In this document: positions 40,601 to 47,115 of the stretch, piece after piece
Numbering within the stretch: position 1 is the stretch's first letter
How the letters are laid out: the number at the start of each line of letters is the position of its first letter
DNA from: Rhodococcus qingshengii
GTDB taxonomy: Bacteria > Actinomycetota > Actinomycetes > Mycobacteriales > Mycobacteriaceae
Length of the DNA stretch: 64,000 nucleotides
Direction: 5' to 3'
Assembly (NCBI RefSeq): GCF_021025955.1
Contig: NZ_JAJNCL010000002.1
Location: 819,850-883,849 of the forward strand
Made by a program: the position numbers and the translations under genes
Notes under the pieces: generated by a model
Database searches by the model: none
What the model was told of the DNA's origin: nothing
The model's input: only the letters and a program-made list of their open reading frames with translations

Positions 40601-40913
40601 ATGCGATCGGATCGAATCCGACCGGGCGAACCACGAGGAGATCCTGTGCGACGGGTGCGAGGCGTGCGGCTGCATCATTGACCAGATCGGTCAGAACGGG
40701 CTCCAGGCCGTTGTCACGGCTGAGCTCCTCGAGCGAGGTGAGCCAGGGAGCGCCCTGTCCACCGAAAGCGATTGCGTAGGAAACGCCGTTGTTCAGCGAA
40801 TCGACGAGGGCACCTTGGCTGGTCGTGCGGGACTGTCCCCCATCGACGCCGAAACGGCGTCCACCCTTCGAGTCGCGTCCGTTTCCTGTAGGTGTCGTGT
40901 CATCGATCGTCAC
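31605..40913 (-). CDS. fas: type I fatty acid synthase, single multidomain chain
   Basis: 3102 residues, the expected size for the actinobacterial FAS I (M. tuberculosis Fas ~3069). Domain order with approximate residues: acetyltransferase with G-H-S-Q-G (~168); FMN enoyl reductase (~430-800; L-L-A-G-M-T-P-T-T); dehydratase with G-D-H-N-P-I-H-T-S (~1258); malonyl/palmitoyl transferase G-H-S-V-G-E-Y-N (~1467); acyl carrier with the modified Ser in G-V-S-S-R-R-N-Q (~1838); ketoreductase V-V-T-G-A-S-K-G-S (~2148); ketosynthase Cys in P-V-A-A-C-A-T-A-A (~2743), then H-D-T-S-T-A-A-N and L-T-G-H-A-K-G-G. An Ala/Pro-rich linker precedes the carrier domain. It makes the C16-C26 acyl-CoAs used for lipids and as mycolate precursors. 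GTG start with AGGAGAGG upstream. No interruption is seen. Confidence 0.98.
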   Translation of the reverse strand: MTIDDTTPTGNGRDSKGGRRFGVDGGQSRTTSQGALVDSLNNGVSYAIAFGGQGAPWLTSLEELSRDNGLEPVLTDLVNDAAARLAPVAQDLLVVRPVGFDPIAWMLEAEIVDEEEGEKSAGPSAAALTAAPVSLPGVFLTQLAALRALSAQGLDVAGNPPAAVIGHSQGLLATAAVAAQGNDDGELLAVAQLVGAAASLVGRRRGVIAGASAKPMVAVSGVDPERLAAIVAELAEGVAPERAAVLAIRNGRRRVVLAGPPAQLARVQERCEQIEAEEAREREGKKRGGSVFAPSFDPLDTEIGFHHPALAEAVELVGSWATRCGLDADRARELAQGVLVDPVDWVEAVDGAISAGAKWILDLGPSDQLTRMTSSSLRGQGIGIIAAATRGGHRNLLTPGAAPEVSRSWTEFAPKPVALPGGRIGVETAFTKLTGRSPILLAGMTPTTVDAKIVAAAANAGHWAELAGGGQVTEEIFEDRVAELKMLLEPGRAVQFNSLFLDPYLWKLQLGGKRLVQRARTAGAPIDGVIVTAGIPELEEAVALIDELSEIGITNIAFKPGTVAQIRSVIRIANEVPNFPVIVHIEGGRAGGHHSWEDLDDLLLDTYAELRTRPNLVICVGGGIGTPERAADYLTGRWSAAAGFPAMPVDGILVGTAAMATLEATTSPEVKQLLVDTPGTPDWVGAGTAEGGMASGRSQLGADIHEIDNAASRTGRLLDEVAGDSEAVAERRDEIIAALDVTAKPYFGDVETMTYAQWLRRYLELTVGIDAAKEFDCGADLQDAIVEATSSPWLDITWRARFGEMLQRAEARLHPVDRGPIPTLFGDAETLERPEAAICALQASYPDYSTTVLHPADVSFFISLCKTPGKPVNFVPVVDGDVRRWWRSDSLWQAHDPRYTADQVCVIPGTVAVAGITRVDEPVGDLLDRFEKATYDELVAAGTTPVALASRRHQDSAPGLLDAVLSAPDLQWAGRLTQNPVRRLGDLEEWSAESADKAVHGTTGSSLTVVDSSHVLLSVPLVADKSVDITITIPESVIDGGAPVVTEADAEGAMSALLAVAAGQELPAVKNGKARLSVAWVPDRIADHAGVTGSGLPTTLSVSGKAVPDVVVGACWPAVFAVLGAAKLDSLSVIEGMLDLVHLDHTVDFVGELPSETSILVVNAEVASVLDTDLGRVVEVKVEVGAMLGEGLDAPAVVTMTERFAIRGRTGAGELVDPARAGGSISDAAVDTSRRRRRDAKILAPVSMGAFAQVSGDHNPIHTSDNAALLAGLGTPIVHGMWLSAAAQQVVTAVDPAETRVPPRRLTAWTARFLGMVRPGAEIDVRVDRVGIDQGAEIVEVGCRIDGELVMVATGRTAAPKTVYAFPGQGIQRPGMGLDARARSKAARDVWERADKHTRKALGFSILAVVRDNPVTVKARGVEHKHPDGVLHLTQFTQVAMAVLGVAQVAELRESGTFIEDSLLAGHSVGEYNALAAVAEVFPLEALLEVVFQRGSAMHQLVPRDEAGRSDYRMAAIRPSQIGVSDDDVQGFVAGVAEASGEFLEIVNLNLRGSQYAIAGSVAGLDALEIEIDRRRAEFGGKRAYIQVPGIDVPFHSTVLRGGVADFRVCLQDLLPHDIDPDILIGRYIPNLVPKPFSLRRDFVQEIADLVPSEPLQEVLADFDSYATRTHELSRIILIELLAWQFASPVRWIETQDLLFGDESEGGLGVERFVEIGLGAAPTVANLASQTLKLPGRFGYPVEVLNVEREAAIVYGTDVDPAVDDDDEIEAPAAQAAPVAAAAAPVAAAPAAPSGGPRPDDLTFKAPDATKVLISLWTKLRPDQVGPADTIEALCDGVSSRRNQLLVDLGSELSLGAIDGAADADMGSLGATVDKLARTYKPFGPVLSDSINDHLRKVFGPSGKRPGYIADRVKKVWELGDGWAHHVTAAVALGTRDGASIRGGDLGGLSSGALADAAAVDAVIDSAVASVGSARGVSVSLPATGGGSGGTVDAAALGEFTENITGRNGVLASAARLVLEQLGLNEETAVATVEDTELVDLVSAELGSDWPRLVAPAFDAQKAVLLDDRWASAREDLARIWLGSEILSVENFIGAGSTVAAQAKWWATRATDAGRTALAEVYTRIADAAVTAESDAPEWAGEVAVVTGASKGSIAAAVTGKLLAGGATVFVTTSRLDGQRLGFYRDLYRENARAGAALWVVPANMASYTDVDALIDWIGNEATENAGGAKKLIKPAMTPTMLFPFAAPRVGGELSDAGARAEMEMRVLLWSVERLIGGLSKIGYDSDVDTHLHVVLPGSPNRGTFGGDGAYGEAKASLIAVVNRWKAERNWAERVTLAHAVIGWVRGTGLMGHNDPIVDAVEAAGVRTWSTQEMATQLLKTATRESRRAAAEAPLEVDLTGGLSEANLDLGALAKEAAEVAEIAEAVDEAVDESSILALPAPARIDDSVKAPSWPELDVTPADLVVIVGAGELGPYGSSRTRFEMEVDEQLSAAGVLELAWNTGLIVWENDPKPGWYDVESGDLVPEAEIADKYHDAVVERCGIRRYVDEGAMIDNTAPLLTSVFLDKDLSFVVGSEAEAQAFVESDPENTTATVSAESGDWTVTRRAGTEIRVPRKMKLTRSVGGQIPTNFDVTKWGIPADMADSVDRVGLWNIVATVDAFLTGGFTPSELLRWVHPSLVANTQGTGMGGMTSMRSLYIDTLLGENRPNDILQEALPNVIAAHVVQSYVGGYGAMVHPVAACATAAVSVEEGVDKIRLGKAQLVVAGGFDDLSTEGIIGFGDMSATAKTEDMHAKGIEDRRFSRANDRRRGGFVESAGGGTILLARGDLALEMGLPVLGVVAWAGSFADGVHTSIPAPGLGALGAGRGGADSQLALSLNALGVSADDIAVISKHDTSTAANDPNEAELHERLAGALGRSEGAPMFVVSQKSLTGHAKGGAAAFQLIGLCQVLSQGIVPPNRSLDCVDDKMAEFEHLVWARQPLKFGEQLPLRAGLLTSLGFGHVSGLIAVVHPQAFVESVPADKRADYVAAAQQRTIDGQRRLTKAMCGGDSLYERPADRRLGADGTPAKASRQLEADMLLSEDARLGADQVYRSNLPGCK

Positions 40914-41332
40914 GCGTACGTCCTCTCCTGGTCACCTCTGCGGCGAGGTGGGATTTGCGGTGTGCTGCCCGGCTGAAGTGCTCGCGAATTCGTCGAGAGA
41001 ATCGACGGAGTCAGGGCGTTCGTGCAAGACAAGGTTTACACAGAATCATGAGGATTTCCTCACGTTTGTCGGCGGCCCGGAAATCTCGACTTTCGGGGCC
41101 GTGATCTTCCTCACCAGACTTCGAGAAAGTGACTCGTGAGTAGGTCGCGAACGCCCTGCCTGGGACTGTTACCGGGATTTTCAGAAACCTGAGGAACCCC
41201 TCATATTTATTGTTACCAATTCGTGACCTCCTTGACGGACGGTCGATCCCGTGCGTTCCGGGCCACAATCTGTCGGACCCCCTCGCTACGTTCAGCGCGT
41301 CCACACCGGACAACTTCTCGGGGGGAGAAATC
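40914..41332. other. 419-bp divergent promoter region of fas
   Basis: No gene supported. It separates fas (minus) from the gene at 41333 (plus). An AT-rich patch around 41195-41225 and a GGGGGAGAAA ribosome site at 41321-41330 serve the plus-strand gene. I see no clear operator palindrome. Confidence 0.5.
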
Positions 41333-42049
41333 ATGAAAGACACAGACGTAGTCAGGGCCGTCGAATTCATCGGCGCCGAGCTTCCGCGCGAGGCATGGCC
41401 GCATTGGAATCAGGGATGGCCGCGCGAGTCCGAAGCCGCTCTGCTCGACGCGATCTTCTCGTCGCGCGCCGCCTACGGAACACCGAAGACCGGAGTCCGC
41501 GCCGTCGTCGACCGTTGGCGCACACACCGCTCGGTAGCCGCCGACGATCGCCTCGACAGCTTGTCCGCTCTCGCCGCCTTCACCGACCGTGGCGACGAGC
41601 TCGCAACGATTCTCGGCAATCGCCAGCGCGTGCCGGGCAACTACTCCACCAAGGCCGAAGGTGTAGCTCACGCAGCCAAGGCGCTCGTCGAATCCGGTTG
41701 CCGGTCCAGTGCCGACGTCGAAGACACCGAAAGCCTCCGCTCGGCAGTCGTCTCCGTTCCGGGCGTGGGCCCAAGGACCTTCGAGACACTGGTGTTCCTG
41801 TCCGGGAAGTTGACGGCAACTTCGATCGACCTGCTTGCACGGTTCGCCACCGAAGCAAGCAGTAGCGAGAAATTGTTGTCGAGCACCGACGCAGCCGAGT
41901 TGCTCGTTGCGGTTGCCGAACATCTCGATGTCGATGTTCAAACGCTCACCCACGCTGCGTGGCGGTATCAACGCACGGCTGAGCAACCGCGCCGATCGAA
42001 GAAATCCGCTACGCCGCCGGCAGTGGATCCACTTGCCGCAACGGCGTGA
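41333..42049 (+). CDS. helix-hairpin-helix protein of unknown function
   Basis: 238 residues, ATG preceded by GGGGGAGA. Residues ~125-150 read R-S-A-V-V-S-V-P-G-V-G-P-R-T-F-E-T-L-V-F, a helix-hairpin-helix DNA-binding motif (V-P-G-V-G) as in HhH-GPD glycosylases, but the catalytic Lys/Asp of those enzymes is not evident. The rest is helical; the C-terminus is basic (R-R-S-K-K-S). Divergent from fas. It may bind DNA; no more can be said. Confidence 0.65.
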   Translation: MKDTDVVRAVEFIGAELPREAWPHWNQGWPRESEAALLDAIFSSRAAYGTPKTGVRAVVDRWRTHRSVAADDRLDSLSALAAFTDRGDELATILGNRQRVPGNYSTKAEGVAHAAKALVESGCRSSADVEDTESLRSAVVSVPGVGPRTFETLVFLSGKLTATSIDLLARFATEASSSEKLLSSTDAAELLVAVAEHLDVDVQTLTHAAWRYQRTAEQPRRSKKSATPPAVDPLAATA

Positions 42050-42122
42050 GAGCGCCCGGGCGCATCCCGACCAGGGTGGTGTGCCCGCGAGCGATTCCAC
42101 TCGCGTATCCTTTGAATTCCGC

Positions 42123-42204
<82 letters not shown>

Positions 42205-42212
42205 CAACGAAG

Positions 42213-42245
42213 AGCCCCGCCGGATCAGATCCGGCGGGGCTTTTT
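42213..42245 (+). terminator. intrinsic terminator after tRNA-Leu
   Basis: Perfect 13-base GC-rich arms (42213-42225, 42229-42241), 3-base loop, and TTTTT tract. It also faces the convergent racemase gene. Confidence 0.9.
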
Positions 42246-42261
42246 CAGTTCTCGGTCAGGC

Positions 42262-42972
42262 TCAGCGCTTTCGAGCCTTGACCGGCGGGGTCATGTACGT
42301 CGTCCGGCTCGGCGTCAGCCCCAGACGGACCGAGCTCTCCAACCACGTGATCGCCGACGCCGTCGGATCCACAACCCGAACATGAATCCCTTTGCCATGC
42401 AGTCTATCTCGGACCGCACTGGTTACACCGAGCATCCCGGTGCAACCGAGAACGACGGAATCGGCCTCACCGTTCTCCACTGCCGTAGACCCCTGAGCGG
42501 CCAGTCGATCGATCAGTTCCTCCCGATCGGTGAGTCCGAGCACCGGCATGTCCACGACTCGAATACTGCCCAGCCGACTATCGAGCCCGTACCGCCGAGT
42601 AAGCGATCGGAGCATCGGCACGACATTGGGCAGGATGGTCACGACGCCGACCCGATCGCCCAGACTCATCGCCGTCAGGAAGGACGGCTCGAAGCCGCCG
42701 ACCACCGGTGCGTCGATGATCTCTCGGGCGGCATGCACTCCGGGATCGGCGAAGCACGTGATGAATACGCCGTCAGCGGCCGCCTCTTCTACCCTCTGCA
42801 CGATCCCGGGGCCGGCCAGTGCCTCGTCGTACTCACTCTCGATGCTCGCCGTTCCGGAACGCAGCGAAACGACGTCGACCCTCGTTCCGGGCGCTGCCCA
42901 GTGCTCCACCTCAGCGGTCACAGCAGGCGTGAGTGTGGTGTCGATGACCGGACGAATCACTCTGATGTGCAT
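42262..42972 (-). CDS. Asp/Glu/hydantoin racemase family protein
   Basis: 236 residues of the two-cysteine racemase superfamily. The two catalytic Cys are in V-F-I-T-C-F-A-D-P and V-V-L-G-C-T-G-M, and the N-terminus I-R-V-I-R-P-V-I is of the hydantoin racemase type. It interconverts enantiomers of an amino acid or of a 5-substituted hydantoin; the exact substrate is unknown. It is not MurI, whose sequence is different. No hydantoinase gene is adjacent. Downstream it converges on tRNA-Leu. Confidence 0.8.
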   Translation of the reverse strand: MHIRVIRPVIDTTLTPAVTAEVEHWAAPGTRVDVVSLRSGTASIESEYDEALAGPGIVQRVEEAAADGVFITCFADPGVHAAREIIDAPVVGGFEPSFLTAMSLGDRVGVVTILPNVVPMLRSLTRRYGLDSRLGSIRVVDMPVLGLTDREELIDRLAAQGSTAVENGEADSVVLGCTGMLGVTSAVRDRLHGKGIHVRVVDPTASAITWLESSVRLGLTPSRTTYMTPPVKARKR

Positions 42973-43081
42973 GAACGCTCCCCTGTTGTCGGATACGCCC
43001 GAGGTTATCGATGCAGTTCAGCCGGGAGAATGTGTTCAATGCCTAGTGTTGCGGTTGAGGATGGACCAGCGCACAGGCGGT

Positions 43082-43175
43082 GTGGCACGGCACCTACGAC
43101 ACGCCGTGGCACGGCCTCTACGACACGCCGTGGCACGGCACCTACGACACGCCGTGGCACGGCCTATACGACACC
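43082..43175 (+). repeat. 24-bp tandem repeat, four units, alternating A-B-A-B
   Basis: Units of 24 bases begin GTGGCACGGC at 43082, 43106, 43130 and 43154; units 1 and 3 are identical and 2 and 4 nearly so, giving a 48-base higher order. Each junction contains the palindrome GCCGTGGCACGGC. It lies 50 bases upstream of the gene at 43227 and in the same frame would read W-H-G-T-Y-D-T-P repeats. Confidence 0.95.
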
Positions 43176-43226
43176 GTGTCGGAGATCGCAGGGCGAGGCA
43201 CTATAGCTCTCAGGTACCGTCTTAGT

Positions 43227-43634
43227 GTGTCCAAGAACGCTACGAAACGCCGACCTGCGCTGATTCTGCTGGTCATCGTGTCAGCCGCCGGCTGCCTCGC
43301 GCTCGGCTGGTGGCAGTGGGAGCGCTTCGAAGCCGTCGGAGGGTCCGGACAGAATCTCGGTTACGCGTTCCAGTGGCCGCTGTTCGCGGCGTTTGTGGTG
43401 TACGCGTATCGCAAGTTCGTTCAGCTCGAAGACGTGGACCCCGAAGAGGCCGAAGCCGAGGAAGCCGCCGCGGAGCCGCGTGAGATTCCCGCCGACCTCT
43501 TGCCGCAACGCCCGCAGGCCGAGTTCGACGATGTGAACCTCGACGTCGACGACCCTGAAGCCCGCCAAATGCTGGAATACAACGACTACCTTGCGCAGCT
43601 CGCCGCTCGCGAGTCCGATAGGAGCACGACGTGA
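43227..43634 (+). CDS. membrane protein, Rv1343c (LprD)-like by position
   Basis: 135 residues from the GTG at 43227. Basic N-terminus, then two hydrophobic segments (about residues 9-27 and 42-60) and an acidic C-terminal half (V-D-P-E-E-A-E-A-E-E-A-A) facing the cytoplasm. V-S-A-A-G-C could be read as a lipobox, but two membrane helices are more likely. An open frame extends upstream through the 24-bp repeats to 43080; that extension has no ribosome site and is probably not translated. The stop overlaps the next start (GTGA). Function unknown. Confidence 0.7.
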   Translation: MSKNATKRRPALILLVIVSAAGCLALGWWQWERFEAVGGSGQNLGYAFQWPLFAAFVVYAYRKFVQLEDVDPEEAEAEEAAAEPREIPADLLPQRPQAEFDDVNLDVDDPEARQMLEYNDYLAQLAARESDRSTT

Positions 43635-43996
43635 GTACCGGTTCGGAAGCGAGCATCGCTACCCCCGCAGTCAACGCAGAAAAGCAGAAGAAGGTTGCGT
43701 CGGCGCTGGTCCGATACCGCGTTCTTGCATACGCCACAGGCATCTGGCTTCTGGTTCTTACAGGCGAAGTGGTTGCCAAATACATTTTCCGAGTCGAAAA
43801 CCTCCCGTCGTGGATCGCCGTTGTCCACGGTTGGGTCTACTTCGTGTACTTGATCGCTGCCCTGGATCTTGCAGTGAAAGTTCGATGGCCCGCGCTTCGT
43901 ACGATCGGAACGCTGTTGGCCGGAACGATTCCGTTTCTGTCCTTCTATGTCGAGCACAAGCGAACCGCCCAGGTGAAGCAGGCTTATCAGCTCTGA
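43631..43996 (+). CDS. DUF3817 membrane protein (Rv1342c-like)
   Basis: 121 residues with three hydrophobic helices: Y-A-T-G-I-W-L-L-V-L-T-G-E, the histidine-bearing I-A-V-V-H-G-W-V-Y-F-V-Y-L, and I-G-T-L-L-A-G-T-I-P-F-L-S-F, ending with E-H-K-R. This is the DUF3817 pattern. The start overlaps the previous stop by four bases, so the two are co-translated. A second member of the family is at 62840. Function unknown. Confidence 0.85.
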   Translation: MSTGSEASIATPAVNAEKQKKVASALVRYRVLAYATGIWLLVLTGEVVAKYIFRVENLPSWIAVVHGWVYFVYLIAALDLAVKVRWPALRTIGTLLAGTIPFLSFYVEHKRTAQVKQAYQL

Positions 43997-44002
43997 GAGT
44001 TT

Positions 44003-44050
44003 CGAAAAGCAGAGCCCTGAACGCAGACGCGTTCAGGGCTCTGCTTTTCG
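44003..44050. terminator. bidirectional terminator with 22-bp perfect arms
   Basis: Arms 44003-44024 and 44029-44050 are exact complements with a 4-base loop; AAAA and TTTT near the two ends make it a terminator on both strands, between the DUF3817 and rdgB genes. Confidence 0.92.
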
Positions 44051-44058
44051 GATTCGGT

Positions 44059-44667
44059 TCAGCCGGCCAGTGCGGCCAATGCCGGAACGAGCTGCACGAG
44101 CGCACGCCCTCGATGTGACGCCGCGTCCTTTTCGGCCGGGGTGAGTTCTGCGGCCGAGCGGGTGTCGCCGTCCGGACGGAAGATGGGGTCGTATCCGAAT
44201 CCTCCGTCGCCGGCTGGTTCTCGGCCGATCACCCCGCGCCATTCGCCGCGCACGACAGTCTCGTCGCCGCCAGGGATCACCAGTGCACAAGCGGAGACGA
44301 ACGCCGCGCCGCGCCGCTCGTCTGGCACGTCTCCCAGCTGAGCCAGGACAAGAGCCGTGTTGGCGCCGTCGTTTCCGTGAGTGCCCGACCATCGCGCGGA
44401 CAGCACGCCGGGCATACCGTTGAGTGCATCGATCTCGACACCGGAATCATCTGCGATGCAAGGCATTCCGGTTGCCGCCGCGCCGTCACGCGCCTTGGCG
44501 AGCGCATTCTCCTCGAACGTCGCCCCGGTCTCGGGAGCTTCGGGGAACGGCGGCACCTCGTCGAGACCGACCAGTTCGATTCCGTTCACTCCAGATTCGT
44601 CGAGCACGCGGTGAAGTTCCTTCAGTTTCTTGGCATTTCGGCTGGCAACCAATACTCGTACGCTCAC
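44059..44667 (-). CDS. rdgB: XTP/dITP diphosphatase
   Basis: Hydrolyses non-canonical purine triphosphates (ITP, XTP) to keep them out of nucleic acids. 202 residues. N-terminal V-L-V-A-S-R-N-A-K-K binds the phosphates; F-E-E-N-A-L-A-K-A, C-I-A-D-D-S-G-V-E and G-F-G-Y-D-P-I-F are the family motifs. It begins three bases after the rph stop and belongs to the rph-rdgB operon, as Rv1340-Rv1341. Confidence 0.94.
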   Translation of the reverse strand: MSVRVLVASRNAKKLKELHRVLDESGVNGIELVGLDEVPPFPEAPETGATFEENALAKARDGAAATGMPCIADDSGVEIDALNGMPGVLSARWSGTHGNDGANTALVLAQLGDVPDERRGAAFVSACALVIPGGDETVVRGEWRGVIGREPAGDGGFGYDPIFRPDGDTRSAAELTPAEKDAASHRGRALVQLVPALAALAG

Positions 44668-44670
44668 AGC

Positions 44671-45456
44671 TCAGGCACCGAACTTCTTCTTGGGTTCTGG
44701 ATTCTTCGGTTCGGGTAGCACCCCGGGATACGGCTCGGCCAACGCCTGACGCTGGATCTCGAAAAGTTGCTCACAACCAGCCAGAGCGGAGTCGAGCAGC
44801 TTGTCCAGCGTCGAGCGTGGGAACGTGGCGCCCTCACCGGTTCCCTGGATTTCCACCAGCGTGCCGGTATCGGTGGCCACGACATTCATGTCGACCTCGG
44901 CGCGCGAATCCTCTTCGTACGGAAGATCGAGACGCACTCGTCCGTCCACGACGCCAACGCTGACGGCCGCTATGCCACACGAGATGGGCTGAGGGTCGGA
45001 GAGCAGGTCGGCTGCGCGCAGGTACGTCACCGCGTCGACCAGGGCCACGTACGCCCCCGTCACTGCCGCGGTGCGGGTGCCGCCGTCGGCTTGGAGGACA
45101 TCACAGTCGAGGGCGATGGTGTTCTCGCCGATCGCAGCGAGATCGATGCAGGCCCGAAGTGATCGGCCGATGAGTCGACTGATCTCTTGTGTACGGCCGC
45201 CGACCTTGCCCTTGACCGATTCGCGGCCACTGCGTGTGTGCGTGGCGGCGGGAAGCATCGCGTATTCGGCTGTCAGCCAACCCAAGCCGGAGCCCTTGCG
45301 CCAGCGGGGTACACCCTCTTCAACGCTGGCCGTGCACATGACGCGTGTGTTCCCGAACTCGACCAGAACGGATCCGGCCGGATGACTGGTGAACCCGCGG
45401 GTGATCTTGACCGTGCGGAGCTCGTCGTCCGCCCTACCGTCTTCTCGTGTAGTCAC
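44671..45456 (-). CDS. rph: ribonuclease PH
   Basis: Phosphorolytic 3'-5' exoribonuclease that trims tRNA precursors; hexameric. 261 residues from the GTG at 45456, giving the conserved T-R-E-D-G-R start; a longer frame to 45543 would overlap the upstream gene. Motifs: [41 protein letters not shown] and [14 protein letters not shown]. The last ~15 residues are a Pro/Lys-rich extension. Confidence 0.94.
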   Translation of the reverse strand: MTTREDGRADDELRTVKITRGFTSHPAGSVLVEFGNTRVMCTASVEEGVPRWRKGSGLGWLTAEYAMLPAATHTRSGRESVKGKVGGRTQEISRLIGRSLRACIDLAAIGENTIALDCDVLQADGGTRTAAVTGAYVALVDAVTYLRAADLLSDPQPISCGIAAVSVGVVDGRVRLDLPYEEDSRAEVDMNVVATDTGTLVEIQGTGEGATFPRSTLDKLLDSALAGCEQLFEIQRQALAEPYPGVLPEPKNPEPKKKFGA

Positions 45457-45508
45457 CTTCGTGAGCCTAGCGGTCGCCCGGTCGGCACTGCATCGAATGT
45501 GAGGGGAA

Positions 45509-46276
45509 TCAGATGTCGTAGACGCTTCCTGCGGAGACGGCATGGACCGGTCCGGAGAATTCGGATTTCGCTTCGGCGATCACGTCTTCACGGGAGGTCC
45601 ACGGCGGGATGTGTGTGAGGAGAAGTTCCTTGACGCCGGCGAGGGCAGCCACACGGCCGGCTTCCTTACCGGAGAGGTGAACTCCTTCGGGGCGATCCGG
45701 ACTGTCGGTCCAGGAAGCTTCGGAGAGCAACACGTCCGCTCCACGGGCGAGTTCGACGACGTTGTCGCACATACCAGTGTCTCCGGTGTAGACGAGCACG
45801 CGGCCGTCGGCGCCGGTGATCCGGAAACCGTAAGCCTCGGGAGGATGATTCATCCGGCGCGCGACGACGCTCAGTTCTCCGAACGTCACCGGCTCGTTCT
45901 CGGCCCAGAGCCGGACGTCGATGGTGTCGGAGATGTCGTCCATCTCGCCTGCGCACTCGGCGGAGGACACTCCGATGCGGCAGGCGGTGTCGGTGGGGCC
46001 GTAGACCAGAGCGCGGCCAACCGGCGGGTTGGGGTGATAGCGACGCCAGACGAGCAGGCCGGGCATGTCGAGACAGTGGTCCGCATGAAGGTGCGAAAGA
46101 AGAATCGTCACCTCGCCCGGATCGGCGTATCGCTGCAACGCCCCCAGAACGCCCGGGCCGAAGTCGATCACGAGCGGCGGAGTTCCCGGTGCCGTGAGCA
46201 GGTATCCCGAAGCCGGTGAATCCGGACCCGTGACGCTGCCGGAACACCCCAGGACGGTCATGCGCATACCGGTCAT
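45509..46276 (-). CDS. metallo-beta-lactamase-fold hydrolase, Rv1339-like cAMP phosphodiesterase
   Basis: 255 residues. Zinc motif [14 protein letters not shown], then [16 protein letters not shown] and a final [11 protein letters not shown]. The N-terminus [19 protein letters not shown] is that of Rv1339, reported as an atypical class II cyclic-nucleotide phosphodiesterase lowering cAMP; that function is transferred by similarity and gene order. Starts at 46267 or 46261 are possible alternatives. It precedes rph on the same strand. Confidence 0.85.
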   Translation of the reverse strand: MTGMRMTVLGCSGSVTGPDSPASGYLLTAPGTPPLVIDFGPGVLGALQRYADPGEVTILLSHLHADHCLDMPGLLVWRRYHPNPPVGRALVYGPTDTACRIGVSSAECAGEMDDISDTIDVRLWAENEPVTFGELSVVARRMNHPPEAYGFRITGADGRVLVYTGDTGMCDNVVELARGADVLLSEASWTDSPDRPEGVHLSGKEAGRVAALAGVKELLLTHIPPWTSREDVIAEAKSEFSGPVHAVSAGSVYDI

Positions 46277-46364
46277 GCTGCCACGTCTACCCGTCTGGGA
46301 AAAAGCTCTTGGTCGTTTTGGCGCGTCGAAGTCACACCGCAGTGTGGGTGTGACCCACGTCCGT

Positions 46365-47024
46365 TCAGAAACTGGGTGGTCGAACGGCCGGTGCCGACCC
46401 TGCGCGCTTGGCCCTCTCCCCCGACGTCAGTGCCCACGCGGCCACCACGCCGCCGATCGCTCCGAACAGGTGTCCCTGCCAGGAAACCCGTGGATCGCTC
46501 GGCAGAACGCCCCACAGCACTCCGCCGTACACGACGAAGACAGCAACACCGATCAGGATTTGCGTGAAACTTCGCGTGAAGAATCCGCGCACCAACAGGT
46601 AGGTCACCCAGCCGAAGATCAGCACGGACGCACCGACGTGATTCGAGTTCGAACCGGCGAACAACCAGGTTCCGACACCGCCGATCACCCAGATGATGCC
46701 GGTAGCCGCGAGTCCGCGCGCGATTCCCGACACCAGCACCAGGTATCCGAGGATCAGCACCGGAATGGTGTTGGCGATCAGATGACCCCAGTCGTCGTGC
46801 AGCACCGGGGCGAACAGGATTCCCCACAGGCCGTCGAGCGTGCGCGGGGTGACGCCGGCGTTCTGGACGTTCTGACCGGAAATGACATCCACGATCTCGA
46901 TCACGTAGAGCATGATCGCGAAGCCGCCCACCAATACGGCCGACTGCTTCCACACCGAGGGCGGACCGGATTTCGGTGCCGGCGTTCGTGTGCCGAAATC
47001 CGGATTGTTGAAATCCATCGTCAT
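46365..47024 (-). CDS. rhomboid-family intramembrane serine protease
   Basis: 219 residues, six hydrophobic helices. D-D-W-G-H-L-I-A-N-T-I carries the oxyanion His/Asn, the catalytic Ser is in H-V-G-A-S-V-L (rhomboid G-x-S), and the catalytic His in W-Q-G-H-L-F-G-A. The dyad is complete, so it should be active, cleaving transmembrane substrates. In M. tuberculosis this is Rv1337; there murI lies between it and Rv1339, while here nothing does. Confidence 0.9.
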   Translation of the reverse strand: MTMDFNNPDFGTRTPAPKSGPPSVWKQSAVLVGGFAIMLYVIEIVDVISGQNVQNAGVTPRTLDGLWGILFAPVLHDDWGHLIANTIPVLILGYLVLVSGIARGLAATGIIWVIGGVGTWLFAGSNSNHVGASVLIFGWVTYLLVRGFFTRSFTQILIGVAVFVVYGGVLWGVLPSDPRVSWQGHLFGAIGGVVAAWALTSGERAKRAGSAPAVRPPSF

Positions 47025-47115
47025 CGTGTGCGTCCTCCACCGTCGATCCGGTTTTCTGATCGGTCACTTGCAACCAGTCTCAATTCGAGGTTACCGCCGA
47101 TTCCTGGAGCGCTGC

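Noticed and set aside
42262..42972. Glutamate racemase MurI, expected in this neighbourhood
   Set aside because: The sequence is of the hydantoin-racemase branch; the position also differs from that of murI in mycobacteria.
43080..43226. N-terminal extension of the 43227 membrane protein through the 24-bp array
   Set aside because: No ribosome site before 43080 and the repeats look like noncoding tandem DNA; the GTG at 43227 gives a normal membrane-protein N-terminus. Kept as a finding because it cannot be excluded.
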